From Batillaria attramentaria (taxonomy: Eukaryota; Mollusca; Gastropoda; Batillariidae): a DNA stretch of 64,000 nucleotides. This document shows positions 12,280 through 19,552 of this stretch, one piece after another. The notes under the pieces are model-generated. The model saw only the letters and a program-made list of their open reading frames with translations. It did no database searches and was not told the origin of the DNA. Within the stretch, counting starts at the first letter, position 1. Each line of letters starts with the position of its first letter. The position numbers were made by a program, and so were the translations under genes. The stretch is from assembly GCA_018292915.2 (NCBI GenBank), contig JACVVK020000090.1:506001-570000 (forward strand), read 5' to 3'.

Positions 12280-13002
12280 ATGGCACTCACTGAGACGGAG
12301 AAGTGCGTTCGGTGCACCATACACGCCAGCATCGATGACGCACGTTTTCTGCGTCATTGTCAGAGTTACACTTGCAAAATCGTCTCTGCGGGAGATCGGC
12401 AGTGACGTGCGTTTGTACCGCAGATGCTTGCCTATGAACGTGGAAATTTTAGCCCGTCCTATGATGTTTCCATTACTATGGAAACAACATAAAAACAGAC
12501 CCCCCCCCCCCTCCTATCCCCCGGAAAAAAACCCAAACAAACAAACAACAAATCAAAAAACACCACCAACAAAAAACAAAAAAACAAATTAAACCAAAAA
12601 ACAACAAGAAACAAACAAGAAACAAACAACAACAATAACAAACAAACAATAACCCCCCCCCCCCCAAAAAAAAAAAAAATACCCCCCCCCCTCCAAACAA
12701 ACAAACAAAAAAAAAAAACCCAAACAAACATGTACCATAGAAAAAGTGTCCTTACTTCATACTGGCGTTTCTGTATCTGATCTGCGTGTTGGGGACGGAA
12801 CCCTTGTTGACTCGAGTACACTCCCCCTTCCTAGAACATTTGCCGATCAGTATGAACCGCTTACTGGTGAGGTTGTTCAGCAGGTCATCAGGCGACCAGT
12901 ACGCTTTCACCTCACCGGCGAACCGTGACTGGCATGTCAGGTGGTGCTCACGACCTTCTTGCACACTGGTGCGACAGTGGGACTCAGCTGTCTTTACCAA
13001 GC
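1787..13002 (-). CDS. Ig-1: multi-domain immunoglobulin-superfamily gene, partial (8 exons visible)
   Basis: Predicted cell-surface protein, the leftmost member of the tandem Ig family. Exons in transcript order are 13002-12756, 10136-10009, 9590-9454, 8556-8304, 7213-6950, 5988-5804, 4008-3897 and 2054-1787, with phases 1-2, 2-1, 1-0, 0-1, 1-1, 1-0, 0-1 and 1-2; all junctions agree. They encode split Ig domain N1, split N2, one T cassette, a V-like Ig split over two exons, and the membrane-proximal Ig. Unlike its paralogues the V domain contains an intron, and the membrane-proximal exon ends in phase 2 rather than running into the membrane helix, which must lie left of the window. I could not find its signal-peptide exon between 13.0 and 17.2 kb. 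Sequence identity to the other family members is low but the cysteine pattern and order match, so this is an older paralogue. Function unknown. Confidence 0.72.
2110..2287 (-). mobile_element. SINE S1, full length
   Basis: Flanked by CTAGTACTAAGATA duplications; lies about 55 bases upstream of the Ig-1 membrane-proximal exon acceptor. Confidence 0.78.
2290..2560 (-). mobile_element. LINE 3' end with AGATA-type tail
   Basis: AAGATAAGATAAGATAAGAA precedes TAACTTTATTAATCTCCTCA, a typical inverted LINE tail with (TTATC)n. Confidence 0.45.
2728..3090 (+). mobile_element. SINE S1 interrupted by a second S1
   Basis: A plus-strand copy (2728-2878 and 3048-3090) is split by a minus-strand copy (2872-3047) inserted near the GTGGTGG segment. 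Confidence 0.7.
2872..3047 (-). mobile_element. SINE S1 nested in another S1
   Basis: Complete minus-strand copy; see the enclosing element. Confidence 0.72.
3105..3305 (-). mobile_element. SINE S2, 3' portion
   Basis: Matches the tail part of the 10.45-kb copy (CACGTGATTGCAATGTG, GGCGCTTTGAGC). Confidence 0.65.
3897..4008 (-). CDS. Ig-1 exon Vb (second half of V-like Ig)
   Basis: 112 nt, phase 0 to 1, donor GTGAGT. The peptide GNVVVFKCTAHNNVGESKEA then RLRVSC aligns with DTARYTCQATN...LSVLC of the paralogues. The acceptor sits against an ATC repeat; an alternative start at 3999 is nine bases shorter. Confidence 0.75.
4013..4433. repeat. Compound ATC and CA microsatellites
   Basis: ATC/ATCC/GTC repeats at 4013-4203, immediately upstream of the Ig-1 Vb acceptor, and (CA)n at 4366-4433. 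Confidence 0.8.
4958..5326 (+). CDS. THAP zinc-finger domain protein (122 aa), intronic, possibly transposon-derived
   Basis: Opposite-strand ORF inside the Ig-1 Va-Vb intron. Residues 1-86 form a THAP-type C2CH DNA-binding domain: Cys6, Cys11, Cys67 and His70, with conserved Trp49, Pro64 after Trp63, Phe71, and a VPVPTLF box near residues 80-86 (the AVPTIF-like motif). The ATG of MPHYHCVAIGC is chosen because THAP domains begin a few residues before the first cysteine. The ORF stops 36 residues after the domain, so it is either a THAP-only fragment or a first exon whose partners are missing. THAP domains occur in cellular transcription factors and in P-element and Kolobok-type transposases. 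Next to it, convergent, is a frameshifted SAP-like fragment, which favours a mobile-element origin. DNA binding is known for the family; expression here is unknown. Confidence 0.68.
   Translation: MPHYHCVAIGCQNGSRKSDKLEKFPETVLPNGEIVQFEPFSSKVSRNLWIKAIRRQNADPSRWPSVCSRHFVGNKRTNSVPVPTLFEHTAIVMEPKIKIERLSFPSKSSVRTDKQPKCLNKN
5341..5554 (-). pseudogene. SAP-domain-like fragment with a homopolymer frameshift
   Basis: An ATG at 5554 opens MASNVSVSTGEDVRDKIK, then KVPELKK, which breaks at a run of seven A (coding strand, about 5472-5478). One base out, the frame continues YLKDRGVRLSGYTKAQL...LALEA and ends at TGA 5341-5343. Together this is the helix-extended-helix pattern of a SAP DNA-binding motif (ELKKxLKxRG...GxTKxxLI). 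The total of 214 nt is one base over a multiple of three. It ends 15 bases from the THAP stop and converges on it. Both may descend from one mobile element; assembly error in the homopolymer is an alternative explanation. Confidence 0.5.
5804..5988 (-). CDS. Ig-1 exon Va (first half of V-like Ig)
   Basis: 185 nt, phase 1 to 0, acceptor CCTTTCAG, donor GTATGG after GAG. Encodes FTLNGQKEEVTLNEEAEMVI followed by a DCLVEG B-strand cysteine. In Ig-2/3/4 the V domain is one exon; here it is split. Confidence 0.75.
6116..6240 (+). mobile_element. SINE S1, 5'-truncated
   Basis: Body and tail only (TTTGATATCACCC, GGACGTTAAGC). Confidence 0.62.
6491..6664 (+). mobile_element. SINE S1, full length
   Basis: Intact head to tail, flanked by CCTACCAAGTAAG on both sides; a good reference copy of the family. 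Confidence 0.82.
6694..6900. repeat. CA tract and CT/TTCGGGCT minisatellite
   Basis: (CA)n then five runs of CT dinucleotides each ended by TTCGGGC(T), with an S1 tail inside. It lies in the Ig-1 T1-Va intron. Confidence 0.65.
6841..6890 (+). mobile_element. SINE S1 3' end fragment
   Basis: GGTGGAAAAGGACGTTAAAC and CCCA tail embedded in the CT minisatellite. Confidence 0.55.
6950..7213 (-). CDS. Ig-1 exon T1 (tandem-type Ig cassette)
   Basis: 264 nt, phase 1-1, acceptor TGTCCTCAG, donor GTGAAA. Encodes a diverged T module: HCPDN, ANVTCTCST, GKPPGWLVW, TVKCELVW, ending IEVQG. The four-cysteine pattern C...CxC...C defines this module. Ig-1 has only one copy. Confidence 0.8.
7612..7775 (-). 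mobile_element. LINE C-terminal remnant
   Basis: Encodes FGQRNYSYQGPTCWNDLP and a short tail, a decayed reverse-transcriptase C-terminus. It ends at the border of the MITE at 7776. Confidence 0.4.
7776..8237. mobile_element. MITE, PIF/Harbinger-like (462 bp)
   Basis: Terminal inverted repeats AGGCCGTTCTTAACCGGGCG (left) and its near-perfect complement (right), flanked by TTA on both sides (7773-7775, 8238-8240). A 3-bp TTA target duplication is typical of PIF/Harbinger elements. No transposase inside. Confidence 0.72.
8304..8556 (-). CDS. Ig-1 exon N2b (second half of Ig domain 2)
   Basis: 253 nt, phase 0 to 1, donor a perfect GTAAGT. The peptide runs from AAGMSVGNQF through GECGFRRKLPLIWF to HTKTSTLVIG; position, phase and single cysteine match the N2b exons of the paralogues, though it is about 27 residues longer. 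Confidence 0.7.
9454..9590 (-). CDS. Ig-1 exon N2a (first half of Ig domain 2)
   Basis: 137 nt, phase 1 to 0, acceptor TTATTGCAG, donor GTAAGA. Encodes ECHVSVD...GGCSMKKMYSRLNN then CCWYTNEM; the C...C...CxW spacing matches the N2a exons of Ig-2 and Ig-4. Confidence 0.75.
9760..9960 (-). mobile_element. LINE-like 3' end with ATG/ATC tail
   Basis: GATGATGATGAAACGTTATT; a related end lies at 13700-13990 (GATGATGAAACCTTTATTTC) and a weaker one at 9065-9150. Confidence 0.38.
10009..10136 (-). CDS. Ig-1 exon N1b (second half of Ig domain 1)
   Basis: 128 nt, phase 2 to 1, acceptor TCTCCACAG, donor GTGAGT. The peptide has ESMTRMSAGTYKCLF, an Ig F-strand (x-AG-x-Y-x-C), aligning with IGQVTRTNTAGKWTC in the N1b exons of the paralogues. 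Confidence 0.75.
10452..10830 (+). mobile_element. SINE S2 (V-domain type), full length
   Basis: tRNA-like head (GGTGGTCTAGTGGTTAAGAG, box B GGTTTCGAGTCCC; tRNA-Asp-like anticodon region CCTGTCAC), core CTCTGGGTACTCCGGCTTCC as in V-SINEs, and an end TTGGGTAAAGCGCCTATATA with ATT repeat. Confidence 0.78.
10840..11600. other. Low-complexity intronic stretch, no gene seen
   Basis: CAA/AAAC-rich sequence, (CA)n at 11071-11115, a mixed segment 11160-11420 with open frames on both strands that I cannot assign, and T/G runs near 11500. Confidence 0.5.
11610..12207. repeat. Two-copy tandem repeat, about 300 bp
   Basis: Units at about 11610-11905 and 11925-12207 share GAGGTACGG, ATAAATATTACG, AAAAGGGCGA and GGTTGAGTATTTTCGGAGA. 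Diverged; no long ORF. In the Ig-1 N1a-N1b intron. Confidence 0.6.
12291..12431 (-). CDS. Possible Ig-1 cassette exon
   Basis: 141 nt, bounded by TTCATAG and a strong GTGAGT donor. In the phase 2-2 frame it is open and could be inserted between exons N1a and N1b without shifting frame, adding a cysteine-rich peptide (FCKCNSDND...CWRVWC). The other frames are open too and the acceptor has a poor pyrimidine tract, so it may be intronic chance sequence next to the CA microsatellite. Confidence 0.3.
12756..13002 (-). CDS. Ig-1 exon N1a (first half of Ig domain 1)
   Basis: 247 nt, phase 1 to 2, acceptor TCTTGCAG and donor GTAAGG. Encodes an SHCRTSV...HLTCQSRF segment and a later GKCSRKGECTRVN; the cysteine spacing matches the N1a exons of Ig-2, Ig-3 and Ig-4. 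The phase-2 end differs from the phase-0 end of the paralogues. Confidence 0.7.
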
Positions 13003-13045
13003 CTGCAAGACCGAATTAATTAATGGCCTTAATTAATTAATTATT

Positions 13046-13407
13046 GCTGCCTCAACTCTTTGCCGCCTGCAGTGGTGTTCCTCCCAGGTCATGGGTGGAA
13101 TCTACGGAGGGCTCGGGGTGGGGTGGGGTGGGTGTTTGGGGGTTTAACGTCCTTTTTCACCACATAGGCGGAGGGCTCGGAAGCTGGGGCAATTTTTATT
13201 ATGACGATGATGGAGATGAGGATGGTGGTATGGTGATCGATGCTGTGGAGGTCCGTGTGGTCTGGGACTGCAGGATTCCACGCTTCCTGTCATTGATATC
13301 CCAGCGTTAATCAGGCTTGAGAACTACGGCACCTGTAATGCCGGCTGTGTAATCATCCACACCATGAGATGTGTCATAACAAGAGAAGCACCCTCCCAAA
13401 GTTGGAC
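13046..13407 (-). mobile_element. SINE S3, partial, with a truncated S1 inserted
   Basis: Body and end of S3; at 13113-13166 a 50-bp S1 tail is inserted with the duplication GGAGGGCTCGG. Confidence 0.66.
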
Positions 13408-13651
13408 CGGAAAATAAGTGAAACACTTGTAGGTCATAGAGAATCATTTAAAAACAGCATAATGCCCTTCCTGCCTTGATATTTCGCCCAACATATTGCT
13501 TTCACCAAGAACACTTGTGCGTCATTTCAGATTTACCCAAGCCACTCACCGTTACACTGGTTAGCAGACTACAATTCTCCGATAATAATCTGCGATCATA
13601 ATGGTGTTGAAAATGTAAAATCACTGTATCTTAGAACCTATTGACACCCAC

Positions 13652-13699
<48 letters not shown>

Positions 13700-13706
<7 letters not shown>

Positions 13707-13708
13707 GG

Positions 13709-13742
<34 letters not shown>

Positions 13743-13990
13743 ACCTTTATTTCAGGATAGAGTTGTTAGGCACTGGAAGGCCTCTCTTACACACTGTCCT
13801 GCTAACAGTACAACAGAAAATTCAGCTAAGTATTAGGACCACATTAAACCAGAATCTATGTGGCAAATAAAGGAGATTAGTACAAAACAAGCAAATACAA
13901 CAAAACATTTAACAAAGGATGTACATGTATAGGTATCCAGCATCAGTAAGGCGTTACTAAACACGCTGCTCACGTAAAACAATGCATCAG
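13700..13990 (-). mobile_element. LINE-like 3' end with ATG/ATC tail
   Basis: Same type as 9760; preceded by a GA microsatellite (13655-13701). Confidence 0.38.
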
Positions 13991-14021
13991 TCATGCATTT
14001 ATTATTTACAACCTGTCGTAA

Positions 14022-14056
<35 letters not shown>

Positions 14057-14079
14057 GAATATCCACCTGACACAATCAA

Positions 14080-15900
14080 GCAGACTGTGAAGACAGCGCG
14101 GAGAAAGTTCCCGCTGCGCCATCCGGGAAGCGTTTTGCCGATCAAGGCCCTCAACTCGGTCATCGCAGCCAGGGTTCAAAGAGCAATCCGCAGGAAAACT
14201 CTTCAGCCAGTGGAGCAAATTTTCCTTTCATTTCCCAGAACCCCACTCTGGACACACTAGCGGCATAGACCTAGCCTACGGGCAAGGTATGCCTTCTACG
14301 TTCTGTACGAACTTGTCCATCGTTTACAGGGTACAGGAGTTACTGGCTTGGTAGTTTTGACCGAGGGCTGCGATGGACCAATCACAGTCTGGATAACAAT
14401 GTATTGATGGTAACTTGACAGCTGCAAAGGCCTTGACTCGGCCAATCGACTGACGACCTGATCCTGTTTTGATGGTGGTTCGAAGAAATGTCTGGGCGTA
14501 GACAACAAGCCTGCCTCTTTTGAAGCCTGATCCCTCGCTGTCTTCAAAAAGGACGCAAGTGAAAGGCGTTCTGTGTAGTGACTCAAATGATGCTGCACAC
14601 TTTTAAGGACAAGGCTTCTCAATGTGAGTTTCCTTTTATGATGACATCTACGGCATCATCCCGAAAGTCCTGTTTGTAAACGCTTTAGGATTTGCAAACG
14701 GTTACTGTAGATGTTTTGCGAGCTACGACAATAAAGTGCTGAGCCTTGTGTGTGATTTTGATTTTGATTGAAGCAATAGAAGATGAAGCTGCAAACCCTA
14801 GTGCGTTCTACGGCGGAGGTTCTGTTCTTGTTTCAGACTGTGACAACAACAAAATCAACATTGACAGGCGTGTTTTTCTACAGTAGTGTCTACCGGATTG
14901 TGCGTGTTCTTCTAAAACAGAGTCGATGATGAAGGCTACTCTCCCTCCACAGGTCAGGCCTTGCACTTACAAACGACTTACTCAATGCTACACTTCTGAT
15001 GACGCAGTATGACGGCTGTTCTCCGGTGCTCAACCAACGCAAGCCAGCTGGCGATCTACAGAACCAGTCTGGCACGACCTGCCTATAGGCCTGCAATTCT
15101 GTGGCAGTCTTTCCTCGCCAGTTGTGGCGGCACCAAGATCTAAAGACCACGTTGGCAGCGGTAGCTTTTTGGTGAAGAGGATGAAGACTGAAAGCTAGCT
15201 TCTAACCACGCAGGTCTTTGAAGGAAGCAACGGTTCTGCTCTCTGATCTTCACGATGGCGGCAGCGCGTAGCGCTTACGTCAGACATAATCTGCTGAGAT
15301 AGGTTCCTAGAACGTCATTGAGATAGTAAGCGTTTTCAGGTTACACTTCTCCAATAACTTCCGGGGCATGTAGCAACAATTCCGCCACAGACAGTTATAT
15401 ATTTCCGCCACAGACAGTTATAGAATGTTTTGACTCTTTTTCAGTTTATGTGCAGAGAGAACACAATGGCAGCCTGGGGCTGCTTTGTGAATTGGTTTTA
15501 TGCCAGGTAGAAGTAAAAACAGTAACAAATGGGTCAGGCACGGGGGTTATTTGTATTCATGCGCGGCTGACACAAACAAGACTAGAACGAGCAGACGATA
15601 AAGGAATGAGGGAGTAGGTGGTCGCTGCTAGCATTGCAAAAAAAACAACAACAACAACAAAAAAAAAAACCCAGGGTACATTGGAAATAGTTTGAATTTA
15701 CCCTACACGTAAATCTTTGGCTTCTGGATATTTGTGATTTTTTTTTTTTTGGGGGGGGGGGGGGGGATTTCAAGGATTTCTAGGGTGTCGAGTGCAGCGT
15801 TAAGTTAAATTGGAGTAGACAGCGTTTTCTCTGAAATCCGTATCTGCGTAATGTAGCCTATCAAACACTTCCGCGCCAAGTGTAGGTAGTCAGGATAGCT
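14080..15900. other. Unassigned region between Ig-1 and Ig-2
   Basis: No Ig exon, signal peptide or other domain found. AATAAAGTGCTGAGCC at 14730 followed by TTTTGATTTTGATTG resembles a LINE tail. The missing first exon of Ig-1 should lie somewhere in 13-17 kb. Confidence 0.4.
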
Positions 15901-15939
<39 letters not shown>

Positions 15940-16143
15940 CGCGCGCGCCACCCCACCGACCCCTGACAAGTTGACCTCTGGCAAAGCCCCTCCCCACCCC
16001 CCTCCACCCCCGCCTCAACACTAGTTGAAACTGAAACCGGTTTGTCAGTTCATCCTGCTTTTGAATATGTTGTTTTTATGCTGTTCGTGTAGTTTCGTTT
16101 TCACCCAAACCCAGTACATAAAATTACGGCATGCGTGACCACG

Positions 16144-16311
16144 GGAGGGAGGGTGGGGTGTTTGGGTGTTTAACCACACTACATGCGGGTGATAGCAAAG
16201 ACGGGGCAACGATGAAAAAGCCAGCACAAATATTTGGCCTCAGCCGGGATGCGAACTCACGACCCGAACATTACAAGTCCAACGCTCTACCATTCGGCTA
16301 TCCCGGCTCCC
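16144..16311 (-). mobile_element. SINE S1, full length
   Basis: Target duplication GCATGCGTGACCACGG / GCACGCGTGACCACACGG. Confidence 0.75.
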
Positions 16312-16369
16312 CGCACGCGTGACCACACGGCTACATAATAAACACAATCATGGTTAGGAAACACACGTG

Positions 16370-16446
16370 CTTTATTCGTGTAAACTGCGTCATTATTCGT
16401 GTAAACTGCGTCATTATTCGTGTAAACTGCGTCATTATTCGTGTAA
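16370..16446. repeat. 20-bp tandem repeat, four copies
   Basis: Unit TTATTCGTGTAAACTGCGTC. A related repeat with a different unit occurs in block X downstream of the other last exons (33050-33110). Confidence 0.6.
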
Positions 16447-16813
16447 ACAAAACTGTATACAGAGACAGCTAAATCATTTCTCATTCCGCAAGATTTCACT
16501 TCCAGACATTTTCAATAAGATTTCTGTTATTGAAATTCTTAATTTCAGGGAGAAATGCACCTGTGAACATACTTGTACATCTGTCTCCTACATCAATATA
16601 GTTATGTAGACAGTATTTTACTTATCAGGTGTGTACAGATCACTCTCTACTGACAGAAAGTGATTAAAAAGTGTATTGTTTAACGTGACAACATCGGAAA
16701 GGTTGAAAAACAACAAAACTTTTGTTGCTGTTTTCGTACTTTGTGCACAGTATTTCACAAGCCAATACTGAGCGTTAGGAAAAATGTTGATTTTTTTTCA
16801 CGCATCAACAGAT

Positions 16814-16849
<36 letters not shown>

Positions 16850-17216
16850 GTGTGTGTGTGTGTGTGTGCGCGCGCACAGAATATCCCTTTTGATGTCTCA
16901 CAGTATCGTCCTGGCGATGAATTGGGATGGGAGAGGGGTGCAGAGGTGGAGTGGGAGGGGCAGTTAGGTGGGCGTCGTGAGGAGAGGGGGGGGGGGGGTT
17001 GGCAGGGTGAGTATCACTTGTTTCTTATAACATAAATGATGTCGACGTCAACATATATGAAACTTGTGTTGTTGGTTCTGAATCCGGCGAGTGCTCGATG
17101 GTAAGCGCTGGAGAATTCGAGAGAGATGTTCAAAATGGCCACTGTAATAATGAAACTGCCTCAACGCTGTGTACTCCCAGTCCCCAAAAACAATCATTAT
17201 ATGGACATGTCTTATG

Positions 17217-17776
17217 TTACGGGGACCGACGCTCATCATTTATGTCGAAGTGCTCTGATACTGTGAGCGATACTCTGTCCTCGTGTTTCTTTTTGTGAGT
17301 ATGCACCCCCCGGGCGCACAGCCAGCAACAAGTGCACAGAAACAGCGCTGCCAGTGTACCCAGAATGATTCCTAGTAGAATCCATAGATCTTTCACATTG
17401 TCTCCGTCATCTTCCCTGGGTGTCTGTGATTTTCCTACAAGCTTGACCGTCACGTTCGCAGATCCCGCAGAGTTGCTGACGATCATGACGTACTCCCCGG
17501 CGTCTTTTGACGTCATATTCGATATGGTGACGTCACAGGCGGCCTTGAACTGCTGCTCAGGATCGTAGGCGGAGCAGTTGGTGGTGAATTTCTCGCAGCA
17601 TTCGAGGGGATGGTTCGGGACGTTCGAACTGCTGGTGCGGGTAGCTCGGATTATTTTGGCCACGAGGTCAGTCGCGGGGTTGGCTACAAAAAGCACGTGA
17701 AGCACGTGAGACGATGGTGACGAGTTCAGCTGGATGACGAAATGTTCTGTAGAATCGTCGTCCACACGAGGAGGGC
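17217..17776 (-). CDS. Ig-2 last exon: membrane-proximal Ig, membrane helix, tail
   Basis: 560 nt ending in TAA, acceptor TTTTGTACAG. Contains CCEKFTTNCSAYD, CDVTISNMTSKDAGEYVM (Ig F-strand), SNSAGSANVTVKLVG, then the helix LWILLGIILGTLAALFLC and a tail with HTHKKKHEDRVSLTVSEHFD. The tail differs from the shorter ...ASSAST tails of Ig-3, Ig-4 and the orphan exon. Confidence 0.85.
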
Positions 17777-17860
17777 CTGTACAAAATTAATGAATAAATA
17801 AAATTTAATGAATAAATTTTTATCTTGGTACGTAATCTCTCTCTCTCTCTCTCTCTCTCT

Positions 17861-17916
<56 letters not shown>

Positions 17917-19521
17917 GTCACTAATTACTGTCACGGAGCCAACAGAAGTGTACTCGATGACGCGGTAACCACACTGAAAGCTCCAGTGTATTAACAGTCT
18001 TAGAATTTGAACGTTTGACCCTCGCGTGAAGTGTAAACAACATTGTATCGTCCTAAAGAGCTGTACCAATCCTCAAGACAGAGAATTCGAGCGTACAGGC
18101 GCACTCACGAGCGAAATTGTGTTTTTTAAAACATTGGTCCGTTTAGCAAAGACGGAAGTAGCCAAAATAATTATTTGATCATTTAAAAAAAAAAAAAAAT
18201 TCAACAGGTTGCGAGCGTGAAGAGCCTATTCCTGTTTCTATGCATGTCTGGGAATGAGGAAATCGAAAACAGACGACCATTTATATTCAAACTGGATGCG
18301 TCATATCAGTTAATCTAACTTACACAGGACACTCAGATCCACTACTTTGCTTCTATAAATCTCTCCCGCATTTGTAGCCTGGCACGTGTATCTTGCAGTG
18401 TCCTCGCATTCTGCGACACGTTGCGGTGAGTAGACGACGCGTGACGTATTTGTCTCGGCGACGAGTTCCAAATCGTGGTTGAACCGGCCTTTGGTGATGC
18501 AGATCTCGTCACTGATGTAAGTGCTGTCGCACTGAAAGACGAGTCTGTCGCCGTAGGTTATAGTAACGTTTCCACTTTGTGAGTTGACAGCAAATAGTGT
18601 GATGCTTTGGGCTGTGAACACACAGAGAGCCAGACAACAGTTTGTTAGGAGTAGTATCAAGGACCCTAGATCCTATTCATATTTTATAATCTGATCTTGT
18701 AGTCCAGTTACCATGGTAAAGAAAAAAATTAAGCTGCCCCAATCCCCCACCTCGCACCCCCACTCCCCATTAGTATCGTGAGAAGTGACCATTTACCCCT
18801 TAAGCCGGCTCTTAACTGGGCACTGCGGAGCGCCACAGTGCTGTCCACAGTTGTGACAGTTGTGATTTTGGGGGTTTCCCCCGCTGTGGCGTCATCACAG
18901 CAACGTGGATTTCAAATAGCCACAACGGTCACCGCGGTTTCCACAACAGATTCTGATTGGCTGTACTACGTCACTCGGCGTGCAAACCGTGCATGACGGA
19001 CAATCTTCAATGGGTTTGTCACCGAGCACCGCTGTGTTCAGTTTTTTTAGTTAGTAGACACAACGAGCGCAACGACTGTGATGTGCACGTGTTTCGCGCG
19101 CTGTGCCCAGTTAAGAGCAGGCCTTACCTTTAACACGAACAGTCGCTGTGGCTGATGACACCACCTGAAGCCGCCCGTTCCACAGGATTGTGCACGTGAA
19201 GCTCGAGGCTCCAGGCTGTACAATTTGTGTGCGGAGGGTAAGAGACGCTTGCCACATTGCTGCGCGTGTCTTGACTGAATCATTTTCGTCCAGCCACATC
19301 AAAGTACCGGGTGGATTGCCCATGTCGTCTGTCAGGCAAACGCAAGTGTATATCTGACCCTTTAACACAGACTGAGCGCAGTGTCGTAAGTGTGGAGCGG
19401 ATGGCGGCCTGATGTCTGAAAGAAAAATGGACGCTGCAGAGTTAAAGGCCCGACTTCCAACATTTCTATGATCACAGATAGGACAGAGGTGCTGTTTGGG
19501 TGGTGTCTGGCGTCGAACCAC

Positions 19522-19552
<31 letters not shown>

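Noticed and set aside
18612..18660. Hydrophobic ILLLTNCCLALCVF start before the Ig-2 V exon as a signal peptide
   Set aside because: In Ig-2 there is no in-frame ATG, and the segment ends exactly at a CACAG acceptor with an upstream CTAAC; the hydrophobic reading is what a pyrimidine tract translates to.
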